A stretch of DNA of 45,349 nt from Magnetococcales bacterium (GTDB lineage Bacteria; Pseudomonadota; Magnetococcia; Magnetococcales; JADFZT01), in contig JADFZT010000027.1 of NCBI GenBank assembly GCA_015232395.1, positions 1 to 45,349 of the forward strand, written 5' to 3'. Every line of letters begins with the position of its first letter. Within the stretch, counting starts at the first letter, position 1. Both the position numbers and the translations under genes were made by a program. The notes under the pieces are model-generated. The model was given only the letters and a program-made list of their open reading frames with translations, had not been told where the DNA came from and made no database searches. Positions 1 through 7,489 of the stretch are shown in pieces.

Positions 1-207
1 CTGACTCGTCATCCCCGCGAAGGCGGGGATCCAGAGAGATAATCATAACCCTCAAGGAAAAATAAAATCTTCAGCAAGGTCGGTATTTTGTTGAAAGTGA
101 AGCAATATTTGGAAGGTTTCGTGCCAGACGCCCTGGATTCCCGCATTCGCGGGAATGACGAAAAAAGTGCAACGGCATATATCCAATTCTTGATTCGAAT
201 GGCTATA
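1..207. repeat. Mobile-element-like intergenic repeat, copy A (left end cut by window)
   Basis: This copy matches 11550-11791 and 21679-21982 over its whole visible length. It contains a REP-like palindromic unit at 8-34 (stem ATCCCCGC / GCGGGGAT). A second unit in inverted orientation lies near 132-158 (stem ATTCCCGC / GCGGGAAT). The right end reads CGAATGGCTATA, as in the other copies. The left terminal inverted repeat lies outside the window. There is no coding capacity; short ORFs here only reflect the repeat. See copies B and C for the full structure. Confidence 0.8.
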
Positions 208-261
208 AAAAGCGGATCAGATCCCCCCATTTATCCGGCTTCATCACATCTTGGCAACATT

Positions 262-290
262 TTGACAATATTTTATCAAATTATTGTCAA
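262..290. repeat. AT-rich inverted repeat downstream of the carrier-protein gene
   Basis: TTGACAATA (262-270) and TATTGTCAA (282-290) form a perfect 9-bp inverted repeat with an 11-bp A/T-rich spacer. It lies 21 bp beyond the stop of the carrier-protein gene, which is read leftward. It lacks a G+C-rich stem or a T-tract, so a classical intrinsic terminator is unlikely. A protein-binding site or a weak processing hairpin is possible; no function can be assigned. Confidence 0.5.
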
Positions 291-311
291 TAATCCATCT
301 ATATTCGAGCT

Positions 312-566
312 TTAACCACTCCCCTTGCGCTTGGCGACCAGCTTGGCAATCTGCTCGATGGTGTCCAGCATCTCCAAGGAGACCTCAAAGGTGGGAAGCT
401 TGATTTCAAAGCGGTTTTCCAGATGATTGATCAGTTTCAACACATCCATGGAGTCCAGCAGATCGTTGGAAAAGAGGGGGCCATCCAGGGGATGATCCTC
501 CTCCAGGCCAAACTCATCCGCGAGAATGATCAAAACATCACCTTCAAACCTTTCCGGATTATTCAT
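312..566 (-). CDS. DltC-like acyl carrier protein
   Basis: This is an 84-residue acidic carrier protein. The phosphopantetheine attachment site is Ser39 in LLDSMDVLKL, and the segment after it (LENRFEIKLP, then DTIEQIAKLV) follows the DltC pattern more closely than fatty-acid AcpP, which has DSLD/DSVE around the serine. By family knowledge it carries an activated acyl or aminoacyl thioester in the cytoplasm. Its start overlaps the stop of the flavoprotein gene by 4 nt (ATGA), which suggests translational coupling. The MBOAT, SGNH and DltX-like neighbours indicate that its cargo is passed to an MBOAT acyltransferase. The carried group (D-Ala, other amino acid or acetyl-type acid) cannot be read from sequence because no cognate ligase gene is in the window. 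Confidence 0.85.
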   Translation of the reverse strand: MNNPERFEGDVLIILADEFGLEEDHPLDGPLFSNDLLDSMDVLKLINHLENRFEIKLPTFEVSLEMLDTIEQIAKLVAKRKGSG

Positions 567-2089
567 TCCAGGGCCTCCAATCGTCTGGTTTTTTCAGCTT
601 GTTGGTTTTCACGCTTTTCCCGGGCCAACGCAGTCAGCCGCCCCGACTCCGCATCCATCTGATCCCGTTCAGGGGAGATCACATAACCGATGGGGTTGTA
701 TTGGGTATCGGGCCTTTGGGCCTGGGCGCCAATTCGGGCGATGGTGGTTTGCACGGCGCTTTGGAGAAACAGCTCGAACTGATGGTGGCTGTAATCCATA
801 TTCAGCAGCGCCCCGTTTTGCTCCAAGCCGATGATGGGGTGGTGGAGAATGGCGTGGTGGCGAATCAGGGAGGTGAGCATGCGGATGTGCAGATTTTGGT
901 TGGTGTTGATCTCACTGATCACAAAGGGGGCCACCAGCCGGTCTGAAAGCATATAGTGGCCCCGGCGAATGTAGCGGGTGCGTTCGATAAACCGCTGATA
1001 GACGCTTTTGCCGTGGGCCCGGTCGATGGGGCTGTAGGCCATGAGCAGCACCGCATCGGCTGAAACCAGCCTGGCATGGTGCTGAACAAAAAAATCCTCC
1101 TTGCCACCGATGATACAGGCATACTCTTCTACCGGGGCGTGGTGGGTCGGGCAGAGGTCACAGGCGATACATCGGGCGATCTTTTCTTCTGTGAGATCAA
1201 TCACATCGAAGGCAACGTCCGCATTTTTTGACTGTTCGATATAGCGCTGAACGTACGCCTGCCCCCTTTTATCGGCGCTATCCTGAACGATCCAGATGCC
1301 CACGCGCACCGGCTCCTTCATGCGCCATTTGACCCCCTCACTCAAAGCACCAGCCACCCGTGCCAGACGCTTACCGCTGCCGATGGCGGTGTTGAGGCCG
1401 TAGCTGTCCTTCCACACCGTGCCCACATCCCCCGCTTGCAGGGTGCCGCCATATTGGGCGGTGGTTTCGGCGGAGTTGCCCAGAGCCAGCATGTTGAGGT
1501 TGGATAGATCGATGATCTGATAGATCAGGGAGGTTTCCTGGCCCCCATTGCGCTTGGCCCCGACACTCACCCCGGCATAGACCCGCCCCTGACAGTGACG
1601 TTTGAGATCGGGATCGTGGCGAAGGAGTTCGATAAATTCGTGGAGCAGGGAGGAGCGGTCGCCAAAATAGACCGGGCCTGAAATCAACAAAGCGTCCGCC
1701 GCCAGCACCACCTGCTTGAGTTGATCGATGTTTTTCGGCTCACCGCTCATGGGAAAGTGCGACGCCAGCCCCACATGTCGAATCCGGGCCCCTTCCTGGC
1801 AGGCCCCCCACAACGCCGCAGCCAACCCCGCCTCGGAGTTGGAAAGCCCTTTGTCACCAGGGTTTTTTCGTAAATTACGGTAGATCATGTCGAAGGGGAG
1901 ATTTTCTTTGCGACCAGCTGCGAGAAACGCCTCCACCTGAAAGGCGCTCTGCTCCTTGAGATAGTCCACCAGCGCTTCCTGGCTCTTCAGCTCCTGAATC
2001 TCTTCGACCAGAGCGTCACTGCCCCGTCCGAAACGGGCGTTACGCAGGGAGCCGACAACCCCAAGAATCGTGACATTTTTCCGTGACAT
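563..2089 (-). CDS. Tandem flavodoxin-fold protein with iron-sulfur-flavoprotein-like Cys motif
   Basis: This 508-residue protein appears to contain two flavodoxin-like (NADPH-dependent FMN reductase) domains. The first spans about residues 5-250: an N-terminal beta strand TILGVVGSLR, then SGPVYFGDRSS as the FMN-loop-like segment. The second spans about 265-430, starting at RVGIWIVQDSADKRGQAY. In the second domain C307, C310, C313 and C325 form C-x2-C-x2-C-x11-C, close to the compact cysteine motif of archaeal and bacterial iron-sulfur flavoproteins (usually C-x2-C-x2-C-x4-7-C). The C-terminal 70 residues are basic and charged. It probably binds FMN and perhaps a 4Fe-4S cluster and transfers electrons; substrate unknown. 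It lies between the DltX-like gene and the carrier gene, so it probably belongs to the acylation cluster. A start preceded by AGGA supports ATG at 2089. Confidence 0.75.
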   Translation of the reverse strand: MSRKNVTILGVVGSLRNARFGRGSDALVEEIQELKSQEALVDYLKEQSAFQVEAFLAAGRKENLPFDMIYRNLRKNPGDKGLSNSEAGLAAALWGACQEGARIRHVGLASHFPMSGEPKNIDQLKQVVLAADALLISGPVYFGDRSSLLHEFIELLRHDPDLKRHCQGRVYAGVSVGAKRNGGQETSLIYQIIDLSNLNMLALGNSAETTAQYGGTLQAGDVGTVWKDSYGLNTAIGSGKRLARVAGALSEGVKWRMKEPVRVGIWIVQDSADKRGQAYVQRYIEQSKNADVAFDVIDLTEEKIARCIACDLCPTHHAPVEEYACIIGGKEDFFVQHHARLVSADAVLLMAYSPIDRAHGKSVYQRFIERTRYIRRGHYMLSDRLVAPFVISEINTNQNLHIRMLTSLIRHHAILHHPIIGLEQNGALLNMDYSHHQFELFLQSAVQTTIARIGAQAQRPDTQYNPIGYVISPERDQMDAESGRLTALAREKRENQQAEKTRRLEALE

Positions 2090-2114
2090 GGTGGGAGTCC
2101 TGGTCCAAAATTTT

Positions 2115-2140
2115 TATTGGATCCTCTTAAGAATCCAATA
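2115..2140. promoter_or_regulatory. Inverted repeat between DltX-like and flavoprotein genes
   Basis: TATTGGAT (2115-2122) and ATCCAATA (2133-2140) form a perfect 8-bp inverted repeat with a 10-bp spacer, 26 bp upstream of the flavoprotein start. The spacing of half-sites is compatible with a dimeric regulator operator. On the leftward transcript it could also form a hairpin in the intergenic leader. No T-tract follows on either strand. Confidence 0.4.
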
Positions 2141-2238
2141 TTTGCGGGCCAACCTGGATGGTGCGTCAGAGAGCACCACAACGCCCAGGCATCACCGAAA
2201 GGCCCAGGAGTGGTTCGGATCCGGTGACGGAATCGACC

Positions 2239-2361
2239 TCAAAAGGCGGCATAACGAAAGAGTTGCAGATCACTCGCGGCCAGTACAAAAAAATGGATAT
2301 GGACAGCCAACGTCGTGACCATGATCGTCAACCAAAAGATATAATGAACCAGATAGCGCAT
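2239..2361 (-). CDS. DltX-like 40-residue membrane peptide with C-terminal FxYxxF
   Basis: This short gene begins with ATG at 2361, preceded by a strong GAGGA ribosome site with a 6-nt spacer, and stops with TGA at 2239. The product starts MRYLVHYIFW and has one hydrophobic segment of about 25 residues. It ends exactly with LQLFRYAAF. The terminal F-x-Y-x-x-F matches the motif of DltX, the small membrane protein of dlt operons whose Tyr has been proposed to carry the acyl group between the MBOAT protein DltB and the SGNH protein DltD. Here the neighbours are a DltC-like carrier, a DltB-like MBOAT and a DltD-like SGNH protein, which makes chance unlikely. The start lies only 23 bp from the divergent SGNH start, so the two promoters must overlap coding sequence. 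Gene is easily missed because of its size. Confidence 0.8.
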   Translation of the reverse strand: MRYLVHYIFWLTIMVTTLAVHIHFFVLAASDLQLFRYAAF

Positions 2362-2384
2362 GGGTTTTCCTCGTGTGCCACGCC

Positions 2385-3818
2385 ATGTTAACCCGCCTTC
2401 ACGAACGGACACAACGCCTCTTTCCGCTTGGTTTTTTCAAGCCAAGCCTGCCTCCGCTGCTGGCTGCCCTGGCGACGGTTCTGGGGGGGATTCTCCTGCT
2501 GCCCCATGTCGCCCTTCCCTTTATCACCACCTATGCCGAACGCACGGATGATCACCTGCGCAGCGCCTGGCATGTGGAGAGGCTGGTGCATCGCTTCAAA
2601 CCCCGGGGAGAGGCCAACGTCATCATACTGGGGGGCTCCCAGGTGATGCAGGGATTTCCATCCTCCGAAAGGATGGCTGAGATCTATCAACAGCGCTACC
2701 GGGAGCAAGTAAGGTTTTTGGAGGTGGGCTACAGCTTTCAGAGTATCGCCTCCTACTTGCAAATTTTGACTTATCTCGATATCAACGAAAACAGCGTGGT
2801 CTTTCTACACACCGCTCCCTCCAAATTTTCCACCCAGGGGCTCAACACCGACTGCCACGTCACCCGCCACCCGACCCTTTATAGCGACGACTATTTTGCG
2901 CTGACCGGGGAAAGTTTTGACCTCGCCTGCCGATTCCGAAAATATTCCCAGCTGCTCTACCGCTTTCACGATGCGGTACGGATTTTTGCCCGCCGGCAAC
3001 TGCTGCAGTGGCAGGGCAAACCCCTCCCCCCGGCGATTCGGTTTGATAAATTTGGCGGTGAAAAAGCCTACCTCGCCGATCCGATCCAATGGGTCCGCAA
3101 CAAGATCAGCCTCAACCTGGAACAGGAAGCCCAGGCAAAAGCAGAGCCAGAAGCCCCCCGCCCCCCCGATTTCAACCAAAATAAACGCAACCTGCTGGAA
3201 GACAAGACGAAAAACGTTTTTCCAGCGGCCAAGAAGAACCAAGAGACCAAAACAGCTCATGGGGAGCCCGCCAAAAAACCCTCCCCGGCTGAAATAAGGG
3301 AGGAAGCCGCCCAACGGGCCATCCGGCTTTTCCAAACCGCCATCGACTATCTGCGCTCCAAAGGGGCTCGGGTGGTGCTCTTCACCATGCCCTACAATCC
3401 CGGCTTTCCCAACGGCATGCCCGGCTACCACCCCTCCAGCCACCAAAACCATCCCCGGATTTCCCAATGGCTGACCCACCGGCTGCCGAAAAAAAGCCTG
3501 GCTGCGGATATCGGCTTCAATGTGGACAAAAAAACCCGCAACCCCGGATTGAGTCAGCTGTTTTTGGATCGAGTGGCACAACTCCCAGCCCCCTTTCACC
3601 CCTTCCAGGTGGAGAGCCTCACCGCCTCGGATTTTTATGACTCCTCCCACATGATCCGCTCCGGACGGGAAAAGTTCATGCCCGATTTTATGGAGGTGGT
3701 GAAGAGGGAAATAGCTGCCCGAACCGGATCGACTGACAACGGGGCAATAAACGGGAGAGCACCCCCCAAGCCCCCAAGCCAGATCAAAGATGAGACCCCT
3801 CAGGGAGCACCTCCATGA
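2385..3818 (+). CDS. DltD-like membrane-anchored SGNH-family protein
   Basis: This protein of about 477 residues has one N-terminal membrane segment (roughly residues 17-45, PPLLAALATVLGGILLLPHV) followed by an extracytoplasmic domain. LGGSQVMQGF places a nucleophile-like Ser85 after a beta strand. DFYDSSHMIRSG near the end supplies D419 and H422 in the D-x-x-H arrangement of SGNH hydrolases and DltD. In between, residues about 250-310 are Lys/Pro/Glu-rich and probably disordered. By analogy it would take the acyl group from the MBOAT side and place it on an envelope polymer. The stop overlaps the MBOAT start by 4 nt. ATG 2385 was preferred to GTG 2373; neither has a clear ribosome site. The acceptor polymer is unknown. 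Confidence 0.75.
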   Translation: MLTRLHERTQRLFPLGFFKPSLPPLLAALATVLGGILLLPHVALPFITTYAERTDDHLRSAWHVERLVHRFKPRGEANVIILGGSQVMQGFPSSERMAEIYQQRYREQVRFLEVGYSFQSIASYLQILTYLDINENSVVFLHTAPSKFSTQGLNTDCHVTRHPTLYSDDYFALTGESFDLACRFRKYSQLLYRFHDAVRIFARRQLLQWQGKPLPPAIRFDKFGGEKAYLADPIQWVRNKISLNLEQEAQAKAEPEAPRPPDFNQNKRNLLEDKTKNVFPAAKKNQETKTAHGEPAKKPSPAEIREEAAQRAIRLFQTAIDYLRSKGARVVLFTMPYNPGFPNGMPGYHPSSHQNHPRISQWLTHRLPKKSLAADIGFNVDKKTRNPGLSQLFLDRVAQLPAPFHPFQVESLTASDFYDSSHMIRSGREKFMPDFMEVVKREIAARTGSTDNGAINGRAPPKPPSQIKDETPQGAPP

Positions 3819-5482
3819 GGGGCAGCACCATCAACTGGAAGGCCTACGCCATCACGGTGGTGTCGGTGTTGCTGGTTCTGGCCATTCTGCTGGGGCAGAG
3901 CCCAAGCGATGTGGTGACCCTTTCCCATCCTGTGCCTGCCGCCTTTGAACTGGATCGAAAGGGAAGTAGGACAAGCGCCTTTATCAACCATCAGGTTTTC
4001 CCCAAGCTCGCCCTCTCCCTGGAACTCAAAGGCCAAGCCCAGGTGACGGTAGGGCAGAAAAAATTTCAGCTGGGCCCCACCTCCCCCCTCTGCAAACCCG
4101 CCGAGGCCGGATTCCACGCCTGCCGTATGGTGGTCAAAACCTCTACCAAAGAGTCCCCCCTCCTGTTTAGCTCCAATAAGGGCGCCTCGATCCAATATTT
4201 TCAGTGGACCCTGGTCAAATTCAAGCGCCAATCCACCCTTTCAGGCACCCTCTTTGAGCCTGGAGCCATGGGTTGGCTGGCGGGAGGGATGGGGGGATTG
4301 CTGCTCTTCGTTCTGCTGGCCCATCAGAGCCCCGGCCTCTCCCAATGGGGGCTGATCGGGGCAGCGGTGCTCTTTCTGTATTTGAATGACGGGATCTTTA
4401 CCGGAATTTTGCTGGTTTATCTCCTGGCGCTCTATCTTTTACGCCACCAGGTGAACGATGGCCGTGGCGGGCTTGGGCGACTCTTTGTGCTGGTTGTCTC
4501 CGCGATCGCTTTTCTGCTGCTCTTTAAATATGGCAAGGCAGGCATCTATGGGGTGTTTGCCGATCCGGGGGGATTCAATCTCCTCATGCCGGTGGGGATT
4601 TCCTATTTCATCATCCGTCTGGTGGACACCCTGCTGCGTTGGTTTCGCGGACAAAATCGCGAGGTCACCCTGCGGGAATTTTTTTGTTTCATCCTCTTCC
4701 CCGGCACCCTGGTGGCAGGCCCGGTGGAAAATATTCGGGATTTTTATCAAAAACGGCTCACCAAAATCACCGCCGACGACTATGCCTACGGCCTGTCCCG
4801 CATCTTTTTGGGCCTGTTCAAAAAAGTGGTGATCGCCGACGCCTTTCTCTACAAGGTGATGGCTGGGGGGAGTTTCATGTCCTGGATGTGGGGGGATAAA
4901 ACCCACAATCTGGTCAATCATCTGATCTTTGACCCCCAAGGGGCCTCCCTGGATAAAATCGCCGCCTTTGCCCTGGTGGGGCTGCTCTTTGCCTACATTG
5001 ATTTTTCCAGCTATTCGGATATGGCCATCGGTTTTTCCCGCTTGCTGGGATTCCGGATTCGGGAAAACTTTAACTGGCCCATTTTGGCCGCCAACCTCCG
5101 GGACTACTGGAAGAGATGGCACATTTCCCTCTCCGACTGGGCCTTCCAAAACATTTTTTTCCCTCTGATGATTCAAATTCGCAGCCCCTACCCGCCCCTT
5201 TTCGTCACCATGCTGACCATCGGCCTGTGGCACGCCTTCAACCTTTCCTGGTTTTCCTGGGCCATTCACCACGGCATCGGCATGACCCTGGTCGCCTGGC
5301 TGCAAAAGCATTTAAAAACCCCCAAAGCCGTGCTGTTTTGGCTGAGGCCCGTCAGAACCGCCCTCACCCTTCAGTTCGCTTCCATGGGCTTTTTGTTCGT
5401 TTATTTCAACGACTATGCCATCGCCGCCACCCTCTACAGCCGCTATTGGCTGGGAATTTTTGAGCTGCTGACGCCATTTTAA
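3815..5482 (+). CDS. MBOAT-family O-acyltransferase (DltB/AlgI-like) with an added N-terminal domain
   Basis: This 555-residue polytopic protein carries the MBOAT core. RDYWKRWHISLSDW (His436) and TIGLWHAFNLSW with the invariant His473 are the family signatures, and FILFPGTLVAGPVENI and FSSYSDMAIGFSRLLGF are typical DltB/AlgI segments. The family moves acyl groups across the membrane from a thioester donor. Unusual is the N-terminus: a membrane helix (about 11-30) followed by about 115 residues of beta-rich soluble sequence with two cysteines (about residues 32-145) before the next membrane helix, whereas DltB normally begins directly with the helical core. The start sits in ATGA with the SGNH stop and has GGGAG upstream, indicating an operon with the SGNH gene. 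The donor is probably the DltC-like protein at 312-566. Confidence 0.9.
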   Translation: MRGSTINWKAYAITVVSVLLVLAILLGQSPSDVVTLSHPVPAAFELDRKGSRTSAFINHQVFPKLALSLELKGQAQVTVGQKKFQLGPTSPLCKPAEAGFHACRMVVKTSTKESPLLFSSNKGASIQYFQWTLVKFKRQSTLSGTLFEPGAMGWLAGGMGGLLLFVLLAHQSPGLSQWGLIGAAVLFLYLNDGIFTGILLVYLLALYLLRHQVNDGRGGLGRLFVLVVSAIAFLLLFKYGKAGIYGVFADPGGFNLLMPVGISYFIIRLVDTLLRWFRGQNREVTLREFFCFILFPGTLVAGPVENIRDFYQKRLTKITADDYAYGLSRIFLGLFKKVVIADAFLYKVMAGGSFMSWMWGDKTHNLVNHLIFDPQGASLDKIAAFALVGLLFAYIDFSSYSDMAIGFSRLLGFRIRENFNWPILAANLRDYWKRWHISLSDWAFQNIFFPLMIQIRSPYPPLFVTMLTIGLWHAFNLSWFSWAIHHGIGMTLVAWLQKHLKTPKAVLFWLRPVRTALTLQFASMGFLFVYFNDYAIAATLYSRYWLGIFELLTPF

Positions 5483-5492
5483 TGGGAGAAGG

Positions 5493-5729
5493 ATGTTGAT
5501 GATGACCGCTTCCTGCTACCATTCCTTCAGGCCTATGGCTGCCCCCCCTCTTGGCCCCAAAGCCATGGCCCTAACGGCGTTTTATGATCTGACGGGAACC
5601 CAACCGCCTCCCCTGGATTCCAAAGGAGGGTGGAGCCCCGCCAGGGTGATTGCCGGGAAAAATCGGGATCACCCCCAACAGTCGCGCCATCTCATATCAT
5701 CGAGCACCCCCATCGGGAGCGCCCCATGA
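5493..5729 (+). CDS. Hypothetical short protein coupled to the cyclase gene
   Basis: This short frame has GGGAGAAGG directly upstream. ATG codons at 5499 and 5502 have better spacing than 5493. It encodes about 75 residues rich in Pro, Ser and Ala, without a membrane helix or a recognisable domain. Its TGA overlaps the ATG of the adenylate cyclase gene in ATGA, and its start follows the MBOAT stop by about 10 bp. These junctions argue for translation, but the composition is not convincing. It may be only a leader frame giving translational coupling. No function is proposed. Confidence 0.4.
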   Translation: MLMMTASCYHSFRPMAAPPLGPKAMALTAFYDLTGTQPPPLDSKGGWSPARVIAGKNRDHPQQSRHLISSSTPIGSAP

Positions 5730-7189
5730 ATCGGCTGACATTGGCCCATGTGGATCTGAAAAAGCGGCTTTGGTTACATGGGCTGACTGGCTTGGCGGTG
5801 GTTTTTCTCACCTTTTACGGCAAGGTGGTCTGCCCCTTCATCGACACCCTGACGGTGGTGCGGGTGGCCGCCGGGCTTGGGGTGGTCTGGATCTTTCAAA
5901 TTTTTGTCCGGGAGTGGCTCTATCGCTGGCTGCCCCGCCGGTTTCCCAACACCCACCCCGCCCGACAGGGATTTCATGGCTCGGTGATCGCCTGGCTTCT
6001 CTCCGGTATCGCCGCTTCAATCCTCCACGGCACACTCTATCCCGGTTTTCACTGGGCCAGCCACCTGAAGCTCCTCTCCGGTTATTGGGGGTTGGGAGCG
6101 GGCATCCTCTCCCAGCTGGAATATGTGATCCTGGAAAATCATTTTCGCACGCTGGAAAAACGGGGCATCCCCTTGGGAATGGAGCGGATTGCCCGCCGCC
6201 TGATGGAGGGCTTTTTTCTCTTCACCCTGGTGCCGGCCATGATGATGGTGCTCATGAGCTTTCGCTTCGTCTATGAAGGGTATACCCACCGGGCTGCGGC
6301 CTTTGAGGTGCTTTTTCTGGGAACCATTTTTGTCCTGGCCGGGCTCAGCGTCTCCTGGCTCTATGGTCGCGCACTGCGCAAGGATTGCGACCATCTGCTT
6401 CAAGTTGTGGAAGATGTCTCCATGGGCCACTTTCAGGTGGAGGTGGATCTGACCCGGGGGGACGAACTGGGGCGGGTGGCGGCAGGGATCCAGGAGATGG
6501 CCCAGGGGTTGGCCCAGCGGGAGCGCATTCGGGAAGCGTTTGGCCGTTTTGTCAATCCGGAGGTGGCCGAATCCTTTATCAAAAACTATGCCCAGACCGG
6601 CCTGGAGGGGGCTGTCAAGCTCGGCGGCAAACGTCAACAGGTAGCGATTTTGATGGCAGATATCCGCCACTTTACCCCCCTGTCGGAAACGATGCCCCCG
6701 GAAGCCCTGACCGGCCTGCTCAACAGCTATTTTTTGGAAATGGTCGCAGCCATCCAGGCCCATGGGGGGATGGTGGATAAATTTATCGGTGATGCGGTGA
6801 TGGCGGTGTTTGGTTTGACTCCGGGGCGTGAAGATTTTCCGGGAGATGCGGTGGCGGCGGCCCTGGAGATGCGACAACGCCTGGAACAGTTCAACTGGGG
6901 GCGCCACAACCTGGGGGAAGCGCCCATTGAAAACGGCATCGGCATTCATCTGGGAGAGGTGGTCGCAGGCTATATCGGCAGTCCGGACCGGCTGGAATTT
7001 ACCATTATCGGCCACTCGGTCAACCTGGCCGCCCGCATTGAGGGCCGCTCCAAGCCCCCCAACCCCCCCATTCTCTTCAGCCAGGCGATGGCAGACCATC
7101 TGGGGGATCGATTTACCCTGCGGGAGGTGGAGACCACCCAGCTCAAAGGCATCACCGGCACCACCACTCTCTATACGGTGGAGGTTTAA
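5726..7189 (+). CDS. Membrane-bound class III adenylate cyclase with HAMP domain
   Basis: The ATG at 5726 has GGGAG 6-11 nt upstream. The product is 487 residues. About five or six hydrophobic segments fill residues 10-215, followed by a HAMP-like linker (residues about 222-275, with DELGRVAAGIQEM). The catalytic domain follows at about residues 300-487. Metal-binding Asp312 (MADIRHF) and Asp356 (KFIGDAVMAVFG) are present. The Lys in DKFIGD and the Thr in EFTIIG correspond to the adenine-selecting pair of class IIIb cyclases, and NLAARIE supplies the Asn and Arg of the active site. All catalytic residues appear intact, so it should make cAMP from ATP in the cytoplasm. Six-helix-type membrane input suggests a sensor of membrane or redox state; the signal is unknown. 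Confidence 0.9.
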   Translation: MNRLTLAHVDLKKRLWLHGLTGLAVVFLTFYGKVVCPFIDTLTVVRVAAGLGVVWIFQIFVREWLYRWLPRRFPNTHPARQGFHGSVIAWLLSGIAASILHGTLYPGFHWASHLKLLSGYWGLGAGILSQLEYVILENHFRTLEKRGIPLGMERIARRLMEGFFLFTLVPAMMMVLMSFRFVYEGYTHRAAAFEVLFLGTIFVLAGLSVSWLYGRALRKDCDHLLQVVEDVSMGHFQVEVDLTRGDELGRVAAGIQEMAQGLAQRERIREAFGRFVNPEVAESFIKNYAQTGLEGAVKLGGKRQQVAILMADIRHFTPLSETMPPEALTGLLNSYFLEMVAAIQAHGGMVDKFIGDAVMAVFGLTPGREDFPGDAVAAALEMRQRLEQFNWGRHNLGEAPIENGIGIHLGEVVAGYIGSPDRLEFTIIGHSVNLAARIEGRSKPPNPPILFSQAMADHLGDRFTLREVETTQLKGITGTTTLYTVEV

Positions 7190-7314
7190 CCCCTGACCTC
7201 CAATGAGCTAAAGTATAAAGTGATCGAAATGCGGGTTAGCCGGATCGATCCTGATCCCGACACGGTCAGCCATGGGCCGGGTCAGAAAGGTATCGCCAAG
7301 ATGGCCTGTTTTAA

Positions 7315-7478
7315 CCTAAATCCGGCAGTTGGGCGTGTGTGGCTGGTGCACAATATTGGTTCGCATAGTGAATTGGGAGAAATCGCTGTCACCTGATTGG
7401 TCACAAGACTTTCTCCCGATTTGCTTGGTGGATCAAGAGGCTGGGGGCATGTACGTACGCCCAACTGCCGGATTTAGG
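7315..7478. mobile_element. 164-bp MITE-like element, copy 1
   Basis: The termini are perfect inverted repeats: CCTAAATCCGGCAGTTGGG at the left and its reverse complement at the right, extending to 22 bp inward. The element is flanked by TTTAA at 7310-7314 and again at 7479-7483, a 5-bp target duplication. A second copy of the same 164-bp length lies at 23872-24035 with a different duplication (TTCAA). It encodes nothing. Its right end lies 7 bp from the first possible start of the hybrid kinase gene, so insertion replaced the native upstream region of that gene. The mobilising transposase is not in the window. Confidence 0.85.
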
Positions 7479-7489
7479 TTTAACCAAGG

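Noticed and set aside
2805-3650. Long leftward frame (281 codons) opposite the SGNH gene
   Set aside because: It mirrors the real gene on the other strand, has no ribosome site and no recognisable domain; long antisense frames are common in this G+C-rich sequence.
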